In this document: one piece after another, positions 24,145 to 30,473 of the stretch
Layout: each line of letters opens with the position of its first letter
Numbering within the stretch: the first letter of the stretch is position 1
Virus record (IMG/VR): IMGVR_UViG_3300031951_000521
Coordinates: 1-37,766 of that record
DNA length: 37,766 nt
Source of the DNA: a virus
Reading direction: 5' to 3' (one strand)
Notes under the pieces: model-generated
Told to the model about the DNA's origin: nothing
The model's database searches: none
What the model saw: the letters and a program-made list of their open reading frames with translations, nothing else
Translations under genes and position numbers: made by a program

Positions 24145-24166
24145 AATTGTGACGGATCCGTTACAG
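24145..24166 (+). promoter_or_regulatory. Palindromic operator; possible reverse-oriented Pho box
   Basis: A 20-base near-perfect palindrome centred on GGATCC lies 38 bases before pstS. Read on the minus strand it is CTGTAAC, four bases, CCGTCAC, then AATT: two 7-base half-sites in an 11-base period, close to the PhoB consensus CTGTCAT-4-CTGTCA. It could thus be a host PhoB site or a symmetric repressor site. Orientation opposite to pstS weakens the Pho box reading. Confidence 0.42.
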
Positions 24167-24203
24167 CAGAATAATTTTAGTAGTCTAACTCAAAGGAGAT
24201 AAA

Positions 24204-25226
24204 ATGAAGAATTTTTTAGTATCATTATTGTTATTTACAGGAGTCGCATCCGCAGCAGAATTAACTGGAGCCGGTGCGACTTTTCCATTTCCAATCTATG
24301 CTAAGTGGGCAGAAGCATACAAGGCTGCCACAGGCATTGGTCTAAACTATCAATCAATCGGTTCAGGCGGTGGTATCCGTCAAATCAAAGCCAAGACGGT
24401 TGACTTTGGTGCAAGTGATATGCCACTCAAGAAAGAAGAACTAGACAAAGAAGGTCTTGTACAATTTCCAGCAATCATTGGTGGTGTTGTACCAGTTTAT
24501 AATCTTGATGGCATTGATGCAGGTAAACTAAAGTTGACACCAGATGTAATTGCAAATATTCATCTTGGTAAAATTACCAAATGGAATGATAAAGCAATTG
24601 CTGATTTAAATCCTGGTGTAAATTTACCTGCTATGAATATTACAGTTATTCATCGTGCAGATGGTTCAGGTACTACATTTATTTGGACTAATTTTCTAAG
24701 CAAATCAAATGCAGACTTTCAAAAGGCAGTAGGTGAAGGTACAGCAGTGAAGTGGCCAGTTGGTGTGGGTGGTAAAGGTAACGAAGGTGTAGCAGCACAA
24801 GTACAACGTATCAAAGGTGCATTTGGTTATGTTGAGTATGCATTTGCAAAGAGAAACAAGATTGCATTTGCATCAGTAAAGAATCGTGATGGTAACTTTG
24901 TATTACCGGATGATACAACATTTAAAGCAGCCGCAGCCAATGCAGATTGGGCTAATGCACCAGGAATGTATTTGTTACTCACATGGCAAACAGGTAAAGA
25001 TGCTTGGCCAGCAACAGGCGCAAGTTTCATTCTCATGCACAAGCAACAAGCAGACGCATTAACAGGTCGTGCAGTTCTTAAATTCTTTGACTGGGCATAT
25101 AAGAACGGCGGTCAAATGTCAACAGAGTTGGAATATGTTCACATGCCAGCCGATGTAATTAAACTCGTACAGGAAAACTGGAAGAAAGACTTCCGTGGTC
25201 CAGACAACAACCCAATTTGGAAATAA
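24204..25226 (+). CDS. pstS: Phosphate ABC transporter substrate-binding protein PstS
   Basis: The 340-residue protein has a signal peptide (MKNFLVSLLLFTGVASA, cut before AEL) and the PstS signatures LTGAGATFPFPIYAKW, SIGSGGGIRQI, DFGASDMPL and HRADGSGTTFIWTNFLS, which hold the Thr, Ser, Asp and Arg ligands of phosphate. It works in the periplasm, capturing phosphate for the host PstCAB transporter; no permease genes are seen here. PstS is a known auxiliary metabolic gene in marine phages. Ribosome site AAGGAG lies at 24192-24197. The porin gene follows after nine bases, forming a phosphate-uptake pair. Confidence 0.95.
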   Translation: MKNFLVSLLLFTGVASAAELTGAGATFPFPIYAKWAEAYKAATGIGLNYQSIGSGGGIRQIKAKTVDFGASDMPLKKEELDKEGLVQFPAIIGGVVPVYNLDGIDAGKLKLTPDVIANIHLGKITKWNDKAIADLNPGVNLPAMNITVIHRADGSGTTFIWTNFLSKSNADFQKAVGEGTAVKWPVGVGGKGNEGVAAQVQRIKGAFGYVEYAFAKRNKIAFASVKNRDGNFVLPDDTTFKAAAANADWANAPGMYLLLTWQTGKDAWPATGASFILMHKQQADALTGRAVLKFFDWAYKNGGQMSTELEYVHMPADVIKLVQENWKKDFRGPDNNPIWK

Positions 25227-25235
25227 GGATATATC

Positions 25236-26642
25236 ATGAAACTATTTAAAAAACTTTCTATCGTAGTTGCACTAGCAGCAGTAATTCCTGCATATGCTGA
25301 TGAGTATAAAGACACATTGAATATTCTCAGAGAGAAAAATGTAATCACTCAAAAAGAATATGAATCAAAACTCAAAGCATATGAAGAAAGAGAAGAAAAC
25401 AAAAAGTTTGCAGAACAGCGAATTGACAAAGACGTTAGCGATTCAGTCAAATATAGACAAGCAAGAGCAAACGATGGTTCAGTCACAGAAAATGGAATTG
25501 GACTTAAATCAAAAGATGGTAACAACACCATTCAACTTACAGGTAGAATTCATATGGACTATCGACACTACACGCCAGATTATGGTGTCGGTCAAACCAC
25601 AGATTCGTACCAAAACATAGCAGAGATGCGCCGTGGTAGATTTGGTGTTCGTGGTCAGTTTGCTAAAGATTTTAAGTATCAATTATTAGCAAACTTTGGT
25701 GCAAGCGATGGGTTTAGTTCTACATCATCAACAGCAGATGAAATGTGGGTAAACTATGCAGCAAATCCAGAGATGCAATTTCAATTTGGTTTGTTTAAAA
25801 TGCCATTCAGTCTTGAACAATTGACTAGCTCAAACAATTTAGATTTTATGGAACGTAGCTTGATTGGTCAGAATGATTCAGAATTAATTCCTGCAAAAGA
25901 AACGGGTTTCATGTTACACGGTGTACCAAAGCCTGGCCTTACATATGCCATAGCGGCAAGTAGAGGCAAAGCCAATAAGAACGCAGAGTTCGACGGTTTT
26001 GATTATATTGGTCGTGTAACCACTAACATTGCTGAACTAACAGGCAGCAAAGCATACACTGCACACTTAGGTGCGGCTTATAGCACAGGTGAAATTAAAG
26101 GTGGTGTTATACCAGTTAGTGGTAGAACAGAATCACGTATGCAGTCCGCTTGGTTTACTGGTTCAGCGTTGAGTGGTGACACTATAAGAACACGCCAAGG
26201 ATTAGAAGCAGCATTTGCGTATGAAGGTTTCAAAGTTCAGGGTGAGCAGTTCAACTTCAAATACGATCCACTAACCGGCAACAATCAAGAAATCAAAGGT
26301 TATTATGTTCAAGCGGTGTATAATTTGACTGGTGAATCACATGCATATAAAGATGGTGCGTTTGGTTGGATTAAACCAAACAATCCTATTGATAAGGGTG
26401 GCAAGGGTGCATGGCAAGTTGGTGTTCGTATGAGTGAGTTTGATGCAAGCACAATCACAGTGGCAACAGGTAAATCAAATCGTGCTACTGCTATGACATA
26501 CGGTCTAACTTGGTTTTGCACTGACAACTTGAGATTTATGGTAAACTATGTTGATACTAAGTTTGATGCACTTGTCGGCAGTTCTGGTAGTCGTGTAAAT
26601 GGTGAGAAAGCGATCATGCTTAGAAGTCAATTAAGTTTCTAA
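25236..26642 (+). CDS. Phosphate-selective outer-membrane porin (OprP/OprO-like)
   Basis: The 468-residue protein has a signal peptide (MKLFKKLSIVVALAAVIPAYA), a short coiled-coil region with REKNVITQKEYESKLKAYEE, and a beta-barrel beginning NTIQLTGRIHMDYR. Blocks FGVRGQFAKDFKYQLLANFG, EMWVNYA, FQFGLFKMPFSLEQL and FMERSL are those of the OprP/OprO porin family (Pfam Porin_O_P). It ends in SQLSF, the C-terminal Phe required for barrel insertion by BamA. It lies nine bases after pstS, so the phage would raise both outer-membrane entry and periplasmic capture of phosphate. Anion specificity is inferred from the family; polyphosphate or another anion is possible. Confidence 0.85.
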   Translation: MKLFKKLSIVVALAAVIPAYADEYKDTLNILREKNVITQKEYESKLKAYEEREENKKFAEQRIDKDVSDSVKYRQARANDGSVTENGIGLKSKDGNNTIQLTGRIHMDYRHYTPDYGVGQTTDSYQNIAEMRRGRFGVRGQFAKDFKYQLLANFGASDGFSSTSSTADEMWVNYAANPEMQFQFGLFKMPFSLEQLTSSNNLDFMERSLIGQNDSELIPAKETGFMLHGVPKPGLTYAIAASRGKANKNAEFDGFDYIGRVTTNIAELTGSKAYTAHLGAAYSTGEIKGGVIPVSGRTESRMQSAWFTGSALSGDTIRTRQGLEAAFAYEGFKVQGEQFNFKYDPLTGNNQEIKGYYVQAVYNLTGESHAYKDGAFGWIKPNNPIDKGGKGAWQVGVRMSEFDASTITVATGKSNRATAMTYGLTWFCTDNLRFMVNYVDTKFDALVGSSGSRVNGEKAIMLRSQLSF

Positions 26643-26655
26643 AATAGAAAAATCG

Positions 26656-26674
26656 GTCACAACGATCAGGTGAC
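26656..26674 (+). repeat. Short inverted repeat after the porin gene
   Basis: GTCAC (26656-26660) and GTGAC (26670-26674) can form a short stem with a nine-base loop just after the porin stop. No T run follows. The remaining gap to 26732 holds a CTAAATA late-type motif and a GGAGGG ribosome site. Confidence 0.3.
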
Positions 26675-26707
26675 GCTGGAGCCGTAACCAGTAATTTAAT
26701 TTATTCT

Positions 26708-26714
26708 CTAAATA
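26708..26714 (+). promoter_or_regulatory. Late-promoter-type motif before the secreted genes
   Basis: CTAAATA lies 18 bases before ATG 26733, with a strong ribosome site GGAGGG at 26723-26728. It matches the core of the other late octamers and would drive the secreted protein and the secreted nuclease. Confidence 0.45.
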
Positions 26715-26732
26715 GGTGTTTCGGAGGGTATC

Positions 26733-27188
26733 ATGAAATACCTATGTTCTTTTATACTTGCTGTTTTTTTGGCGATTTCGTCACATGCAGCACAGCCAGA
26801 GTTTCTACTCAACATCACAGCAGATGATGTAATCATACACAATCAAAACGACTGGTATTTTGTAGCCAAGTCGGACGGACACGATATATACATTGAGAAA
26901 AGCATGATTGGTGCAGAAAATGAGATTGTTAAATTTCATGCATTTGTACCATATCACGAACCACATTACATGTATGGCGTAGATGTTCCTGCGACTGCAT
27001 TATATGTTTATGGTTCATTGCATTGTGGTAAACAAAAGTTAATGCTTCTCATGGATTTGTATGTTGATGCGAACAATAAAGTAATTTTCCGTAATTCATA
27101 TGAGGTTAATTCACACATTGTTTCACTCAATGTACCTAATACCACACGTTTTGACATTTTAAATCTTGTTTGTAAGGAATCAATATGA
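26733..27188 (+). CDS. Secreted protein of unknown function (adhesin-E-like?)
   Basis: The 151-residue protein has a signal peptide MKYLCSFILAVFLAISSHA and a mature part rich in strands, with WYFVAKSDGHDIYIEKSMIG, a repeated Tyr/His region (YHEPHYMYG) and two cysteines (SLHCGK; NLVCKES) that could bridge. The pattern of a sensitive W-V-DG-IYI start and a late Cys pair recalls the small surface-adhesin protein E-like family, but I am not sure. It probably works in the periplasm or cell surface. Its stop overlaps the nuclease start by four bases. Confidence 0.5.
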   Translation: MKYLCSFILAVFLAISSHAAQPEFLLNITADDVIIHNQNDWYFVAKSDGHDIYIEKSMIGAENEIVKFHAFVPYHEPHYMYGVDVPATALYVYGSLHCGKQKLMLLMDLYVDANNKVIFRNSYEVNSHIVSLNVPNTTRFDILNLVCKESI

Positions 27189-27619
27189 AAAAATTATTAT
27201 TTGCATTACTGTTAGTGCCATCACTGGCTCTGGCACAGAAAGCACCACAAGGTGTAACATATGATGCACAAATCGTTCGTGTAAATGATGGTGATACTGT
27301 GGTCATTTCTGCACCATTTTTACCAGCACCATTGAAGCCTGAACTTGCCGTTAGAATTTATGGAGTAGATACACCAGAGAAAGGCTTTCGTGCCCAATGC
27401 CCACAAGAAGATGAAAGAGGAAAAGCCGCTACTAAATTTACAACCAACGCCGTTGCTAAATCAACTAAGCGTCAAGTCACTCTCTATGGGTGGGATAAAT
27501 TTGGTGGTCGTGTATTGGGTGATATCGTTTTAGATGGTCAGAGTCTTCGTTCAATGTTAATTCAAAATGGCTTTGCACGTGAATACTACGGTGAGGCAAA
27601 ACAATCTTGGTGTAATTAA
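27185..27619 (+). CDS. Secreted staphylococcal-nuclease-type (SNase) enzyme
   Basis: The 144-residue protein has a signal peptide (MKKLLFALLLVPSLALA) and the SNase blocks VRVNDGDTVVI (31-41), VRIYGVDTPEKG (56-67; Arg57 and Asp62 and Glu65 in the expected places) and KFGGRVLGDI with the second catalytic Arg. SNases are calcium-dependent and cleave DNA and RNA. A periplasmic nuclease could break down released host DNA or competing phage DNA; the role is inferred. It overlaps the upstream secreted gene, so the two are likely co-expressed. Confidence 0.82.
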   Translation: MKKLLFALLLVPSLALAQKAPQGVTYDAQIVRVNDGDTVVISAPFLPAPLKPELAVRIYGVDTPEKGFRAQCPQEDERGKAATKFTTNAVAKSTKRQVTLYGWDKFGGRVLGDIVLDGQSLRSMLIQNGFAREYYGEAKQSWCN

Positions 27620-27784
27620 ATGATTAGGATCAATCACCAGTGTTCGGCATGTAGTTCTGAATTCAGCATTTCTTATAATGAATTGGAAACCGAAACTGAC
27701 CCTTTGTACTGTAGTTTTTGTGGCGAATATCTTTTACTTGATCAAGAAGATTTTGATGAAGATGAAGATGATGAACCTCTATGA
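27620..27784 (+). CDS. Small zinc-ribbon protein with acidic tail
   Basis: A 54-residue frame starts at ATG 27620, one base after the nuclease stop, and ends in an ATGA overlap with the next gene. It has HQCSACSSEF and YCSFCGEYL, a CxxC...CxxC zinc ribbon, and an Asp/Glu tail (DFDEDEDDEP). Such small ribbons are common in phages, but its partner is unknown. Confidence 0.6.
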   Translation: MIRINHQCSACSSEFSISYNELETETDPLYCSFCGEYLLLDQEDFDEDEDDEPL

Positions 27785-28191
27785 CATGGTATTGCGATGG
27801 TGTGCCGTTTGAAGAAGACGGCACACATTTTGGTTTTGTCTACCTGATAGAGAATCTTATTACAGGAAGAAAATATATTGGACGCAAATACTTTACATGC
27901 GCTGGCTACAAGCAAGTCAACGGCAAGAAAAAAAAGATACGAAAAACTTCAGACTGGGAAACCTATTGGGGTTCCAATGAAACACTTAAAAGAGAAGTTG
28001 CCGAATTAGGCGAACATAATTTCCGCAGGACTATTCTACACCTCTGCAAATCAAAGTCCGAATGCTCCTACTTTGAAACCTATGAAATATTCAGTAGACA
28101 TGCTTTACTGGATAGTGTATACTATAATGATTGGGTCTCAGCAAAAGTTAGACGGGCACATCTAAAAAATCTTCAAATAATTGCCTCTTAA
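27781..28191 (+). CDS. GIY-YIG superfamily endonuclease-like protein (SegE-like)
   Basis: The 136-residue protein has FGFVYLIENLITGRKYIGRKYF (17-38), a GIY-YIG-type first block with GFVYLI and KYIGRK, then a Lys-rich stretch and WETYWGSN. A Glu in CSYFETYEIF near 100 could be the catalytic acid. The form is that of the small T4 SegE-like nuclease domain, without the extra DNA-binding module of typical homing endonucleases. It may be free-standing and mobile, or a repair-type nuclease; no insertion target is evident. Confidence 0.62.
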   Translation: MTWYCDGVPFEEDGTHFGFVYLIENLITGRKYIGRKYFTCAGYKQVNGKKKKIRKTSDWETYWGSNETLKREVAELGEHNFRRTILHLCKSKSECSYFETYEIFSRHALLDSVYYNDWVSAKVRRAHLKNLQIIAS

Positions 28192-28196
28192 AAATG

Positions 28197-28225
28197 TTGC
28201 AAAGCAGCAAAAAATACTATATACT
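28197..28225 (+). promoter_or_regulatory. Sigma70-type promoter
   Basis: TTGCAA (28197-28202) and TATACT (28220-28225) are separated by 17 bases. The -10 element is embedded in a 16-base perfect palindrome (28218-28233), and AAGGAG at 28233-28238 precedes ATG 28247. It likely drives the small genes that follow. Confidence 0.6.
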
Positions 28226-28233
28226 AGTATATA
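28218..28233 (+). promoter_or_regulatory. 16-bp perfect palindrome over the -10 box and start point
   Basis: TATATACTAGTATATA is a perfect palindrome covering the -10 element and the predicted start point at about 28232. The position is that of a classic repressor operator. AT-rich palindromes also arise by chance, so it is a candidate only. Confidence 0.45.
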
Positions 28234-28246
28234 AGGAGAAGCAACG

Positions 28247-28393
28247 ATGTTTAAGAAATTTATTAATTGGTTTACTCAGCGACAAATGACTGAAATTGAG
28301 TATTTTATCGCAACAAGAGATCCAAAAACTACGGCAGATGTAGAACAACTTATTAAAGAGTTCAATTACAAAAGGAGATTACAATGTTTTTAA
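28247..28393 (+). CDS. Small conserved helical phage protein
   Basis: A 48-residue frame starts at ATG 28247 behind AAGGAG and runs into the next gene. MFKKFINWFTQRQMTEIEYF, then DPKTTADVEQLIKEF, gives two amphipathic helices of a kind seen in small T4-like phage proteins. Function is not known. Confidence 0.5.
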   Translation: MFKKFINWFTQRQMTEIEYFIATRDPKTTADVEQLIKEFNYKRRLQCF

Positions 28394-28632
28394 ATCAACC
28401 ACAATTACCAACATTCTACACATGGAATGATATTCAGCGCAAGGCTGAAAGTGCAACAATCAAGACAATTGATTTCAACAAAATTTTGGTTGATCACACC
28501 ATTGCCTATTTTGACAGTGTTACAGACAACAGTTTTACTACATATACAAAGAAAGTGGTAAATCTGAATAACAACATTGCAGAAGATGCAAAAAAAATCA
28601 TCAAATCGGAAAACAAAGAATCTAAGGCTTGA
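28384..28632 (+). CDS. Unknown small protein
   Basis: An 82-residue protein, possibly all-helical after a polar start (MFLNQPQLPTFYTWND). AAAGGAG at 28371-28377 lies seven bases from ATG 28384, and it overlaps the 48-residue gene by ten bases. KTIDFNKILVDHTIAYFDSV and the C-terminal Lys-rich helix contain no known motif. Confidence 0.5.
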   Translation: MFLNQPQLPTFYTWNDIQRKAESATIKTIDFNKILVDHTIAYFDSVTDNSFTTYTKKVVNLNNNIAEDAKKIIKSENKESKA

Positions 28633-28846
28633 TATAGAGGGTAAAACCAAATTTTGGCAGCCGGTGGTCAGAAACGGTTGGTGGATTAAATTCTCCACCT
28701 ACCGTGACCACTATATTCTATTGATGATCATTTCAAAATACACAGGCCAAACAATTCTTCGTTATTATGAAGATGAAAGTGAAGCAGTGGCATTTATCAA
28801 TTTCATTACCACATGTAGGGCACAGGACATTTTTCAATCAGCATAG
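28586..28846 (+). CDS. Unknown small protein overlapping its neighbour by 47 bases
   Basis: The 86-residue frame starts at ATG 28586 inside the previous gene; a TTG three codons earlier is also possible. The body has WWIKFSTYRDH and ILLMIISKYTG, followed by an amphipathic helix ESEAVAFINFI, in an alpha-beta arrangement. The larger overlap than elsewhere means the real start could be later, but no suitable start codon is seen before the conserved-looking WQPVVRNGWW. No family recognised. Confidence 0.5.
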   Translation: MQKKSSNRKTKNLRLDIEGKTKFWQPVVRNGWWIKFSTYRDHYILLMIISKYTGQTILRYYEDESEAVAFINFITTCRAQDIFQSA

Positions 28847-28854
28847 GAATTGTT

Positions 28855-29478
28855 ATGAACATTTATGAGTCTTTGAAGGACACCAAAGCGGTGATTGATT
28901 GTTTATTGACAGATGCTCCACTTGAATTCGCATCACGACCAATACCAAATCCATTAGAACAAACTAAACTTGCCGCTGAAGCCTGTGTGAATGCACTAAA
29001 GAATGGCAATAAAATCTTTTTCATGGGTAATGGTGGTTCAGCAGCAGAAGCACAACACCTTGCTGGTGAATTAGTTTCTTATTTCAATTTACAAAGTGAT
29101 GCATATGCCGCTATTGCATTAAACACCGACACTTCAATTCTCACTGCAATTGGTAATGATTTGGGTTTCAAATATATTTTTTCAAGACAACTACAAGCAC
29201 TCTCAAGACCTGGTGATGTGGCAATTTATCTTTCAACTTCTGGTCAATCTCCAAATGTGCTTGAGGCAATGAAGTTTGGTAAAATTAATGGATTGGTCAA
29301 TATTGCATTCACGGGTATGAAAACAACGTGGATGTATGATTACTCTGATTATTATATTGCCATACCATCAACATCAACACCCCGCATACAAGAAGGTCAT
29401 TTAATTTTAGGTCATTGGCTCTGTGAATACATAGAGAAAACACTAGAAGAAAATGCCCGCACAAAAAACATGTCCTAG
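28855..29478 (+). CDS. gmhA: GmhA-like sedoheptulose-7-phosphate isomerase (SIS domain)
   Basis: The 207-residue protein has FMGNGGSAAEAQHLAGELV (56-74, including the GNGGS phosphate loop and catalytic-type Glu72), LSTSGQSPNVL (126-136) and TPRIQEGH (175-182, with the partner His182). These are the blocks of GmhA, which converts sedoheptulose 7-phosphate to D-glycero-D-manno-heptose 7-phosphate for LPS or S-layer heptose. Its substrate is the same as that of the EEVS-like cyclase at 3149. The gene is standalone here, without other heptose genes, and overlaps the next gene by 26 bases. Confidence 0.85.
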   Translation: MNIYESLKDTKAVIDCLLTDAPLEFASRPIPNPLEQTKLAAEACVNALKNGNKIFFMGNGGSAAEAQHLAGELVSYFNLQSDAYAAIALNTDTSILTAIGNDLGFKYIFSRQLQALSRPGDVAIYLSTSGQSPNVLEAMKFGKINGLVNIAFTGMKTTWMYDYSDYYIAIPSTSTPRIQEGHLILGHWLCEYIEKTLEENARTKNMS

Positions 29479-29767
29479 ATGTGGCACAACACACAATAAA
29501 CGTGGACCATATTGTTCACGTTCGTGTGGCAATGTGCGTGAACACACTGAAGAAGACAAAGCAGTTCGTTCACAAAAACTATTAGACTATCATCAAACAC
29601 CCGAAGGTGCAGCAACACGTGCAAAGGCCGGCAAATATCTTACAGCCCTTAGAAAAGGTGAAGAGATACACATACCCGACATGGAAGATTATGTGGTAAA
29701 TATTCCTGATGTTACTGACTATGTGGCAGACTATGATGACACATGGCAACGAGCGGAGAAATGGTAA
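29453..29767 (+). CDS. Zinc-finger protein of unknown function
   Basis: The 104-residue protein starts MPAQKTCPRCGTTHNKRGPYCSRSCGNVREH, a four-Cys zinc site in which the spacing CxxC...CxxxC resembles DNA-binding fingers found in phage homing-type proteins. The rest is helical with an acidic, Asp/Tyr-rich end. There is no nuclease motif. Its start lies inside gmhA, and its stop joins the next gene as TAATG. Confidence 0.55.
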   Translation: MPAQKTCPRCGTTHNKRGPYCSRSCGNVREHTEEDKAVRSQKLLDYHQTPEGAATRAKAGKYLTALRKGEEIHIPDMEDYVVNIPDVTDYVADYDDTWQRAEKW

Positions 29768-29907
29768 TGAAAACATTTATCTTTTTATTGTTTCTAATTC
29801 TAATTGTAATTGCCATGCAAATGGGTGATGTGTTCGGTATAATTCTTGCTATGATGGGGTTTCTGATTATGTGGGCATTAATGGATGAAGATGATGTGGA
29901 TGATTGA
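29767..29907 (+). CDS. Small two-helix membrane protein with acidic tail
   Basis: A 46-residue frame starts at ATG 29767. MKTFIFLLFLILIVIAMQMG and VFGIILAMMGFLIMWALM are two hydrophobic segments, followed by DEDDVDD. It could be an inner-membrane protein or toxin-like peptide. No family is recognised; tight junctions support it. Confidence 0.48.
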   Translation: MKTFIFLLFLILIVIAMQMGDVFGIILAMMGFLIMWALMDEDDVDD

Positions 29908-29932
29908 CAAAAATTGATAGTGATGATAAACT
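29904..29932 (+). promoter_or_regulatory. Weak candidate sigma70 promoter
   Basis: TTGACA (29904-29909) is a perfect -35 element and TAAACT (29927-29932) is a poor -10 at 17 bases. The predicted start is about ATG 29940, which would make a leaderless message as at the primase. The -10 has only four of six consensus bases. Confidence 0.3.
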
Positions 29933-29939
29933 TTCAATT

Positions 29940-30110
29940 ATGGCTGAGATATATACATTTACACCCAAAAAAAAGTCCACGGATGAAAACGAGGAACTTA
30001 ACCGTTTGAGAGCAAAGTTGCTAGAATTACATGAAATCCGTGATGCACTTAACAAAGAAATAAGGTATACAAAAGATGCAATTAAACTGCTTGAAAAAGG
30101 CGAAAAATGA
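29940..30110 (+). CDS. Short coiled-coil protein
   Basis: A 56-residue protein from ATG 29940 (MAEIYTFTPKKKSTDENEEL), then a continuous amphipathic helix (LRAKLLELHEIRDALNKEI). A TTG at 29904 would add 12 residues but lacks a ribosome site, and MAEIY looks like a natural N-terminus. Four-base overlap with the next gene. Function unknown. Confidence 0.5.
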   Translation: MAEIYTFTPKKKSTDENEELNRLRAKLLELHEIRDALNKEIRYTKDAIKLLEKGEK

Positions 30111-30358
30111 CAGATGAACCCGACAATTTTGGCGATGATGATAAGGTTGACATTGACGATGTTAATATCATTGACAAACTTGACATCTTAATAACACTTA
30201 TTGAAAATGGTCCTAGAGACAGATATAAAGCACTGACGAATACATTGTATGAAGCAAAATTTCAAATACTACATGCATGGAATGAGGTTCAATACTACAT
30301 GGAACTTTGTGAAGGCTACGAAAAGACAGTTAAACAAGTGGGTGATAAACTGAAATAA
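30107..30358 (+). CDS. Small acidic protein of unknown function
   Basis: The 83-residue protein has an Asp-rich start (PDNFGDDDKVDIDDVN) and then two amphipathic helices (LDILITLIENG; TNTLYEAKFQILHAWNEVQ). No known motif is seen. It starts in an ATGA overlap, so it is translated with its neighbour. Confidence 0.48.
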   Translation: MTDEPDNFGDDDKVDIDDVNIIDKLDILITLIENGPRDRYKALTNTLYEAKFQILHAWNEVQYYMELCEGYEKTVKQVGDKLK

Positions 30359-30360
30359 GT

Positions 30361-30383
30361 TGTCGCCCAAGGAGAGGGCGATG
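30361..30383 (+). promoter_or_regulatory. Hairpin presenting the ribosome binding site in its loop
   Basis: TCGCCC (30363-30368) pairs with GGGCGA (30376-30381) around the loop AAGGAGA, and two G-U pairs can extend the stem into the start codon of the next small gene. The Shine-Dalgarno sequence is thus exposed in the loop while part of the ATG is paired. It could be a translational control element. Confidence 0.5.
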
Positions 30384-30473
30384 AACACTCTATTCAGATA
30401 TCTATTCTTCTATATCGTTGTATTCTTTACGGTAATAACTTTACCGTATATTTTTTTCACAATCACCCAATGA
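30381..30473 (+). CDS. 30-residue membrane peptide upstream of the PBP-like gene
   Basis: The frame starts at ATG 30381 behind AAGGAG and ends in an ATGA overlap with ATG 30470. Its product is one hydrophobic helix beginning MNTLFRYLFFYIVVFFTVIT. It may be a leader that couples translation to the peptidase gene. A hairpin plus T run (30429-30457) lies inside it. Confidence 0.45.
   Translation: MNTLFRYLFFYIVVFFTVITLPYIFFTITQ
30429..30457 (+). terminator. Possible terminator or attenuator inside the leader peptide gene
   Basis: ACGGTAA (30429-30435) pairs with TTACCGT (30441-30447) around TAACT, followed after three bases by a run of seven T. A 7-bp stem is modest, but the T run is good. It lies within the 30-residue peptide frame directly before the PBP-like gene, so translation of the peptide could govern read-through. 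Confidence 0.45.

Noticed and set aside
29904-29939. TTG start for the coiled-coil gene at 29940
   Set aside because: No ribosome site is present and MAEIYTF looks like the natural N-terminus.
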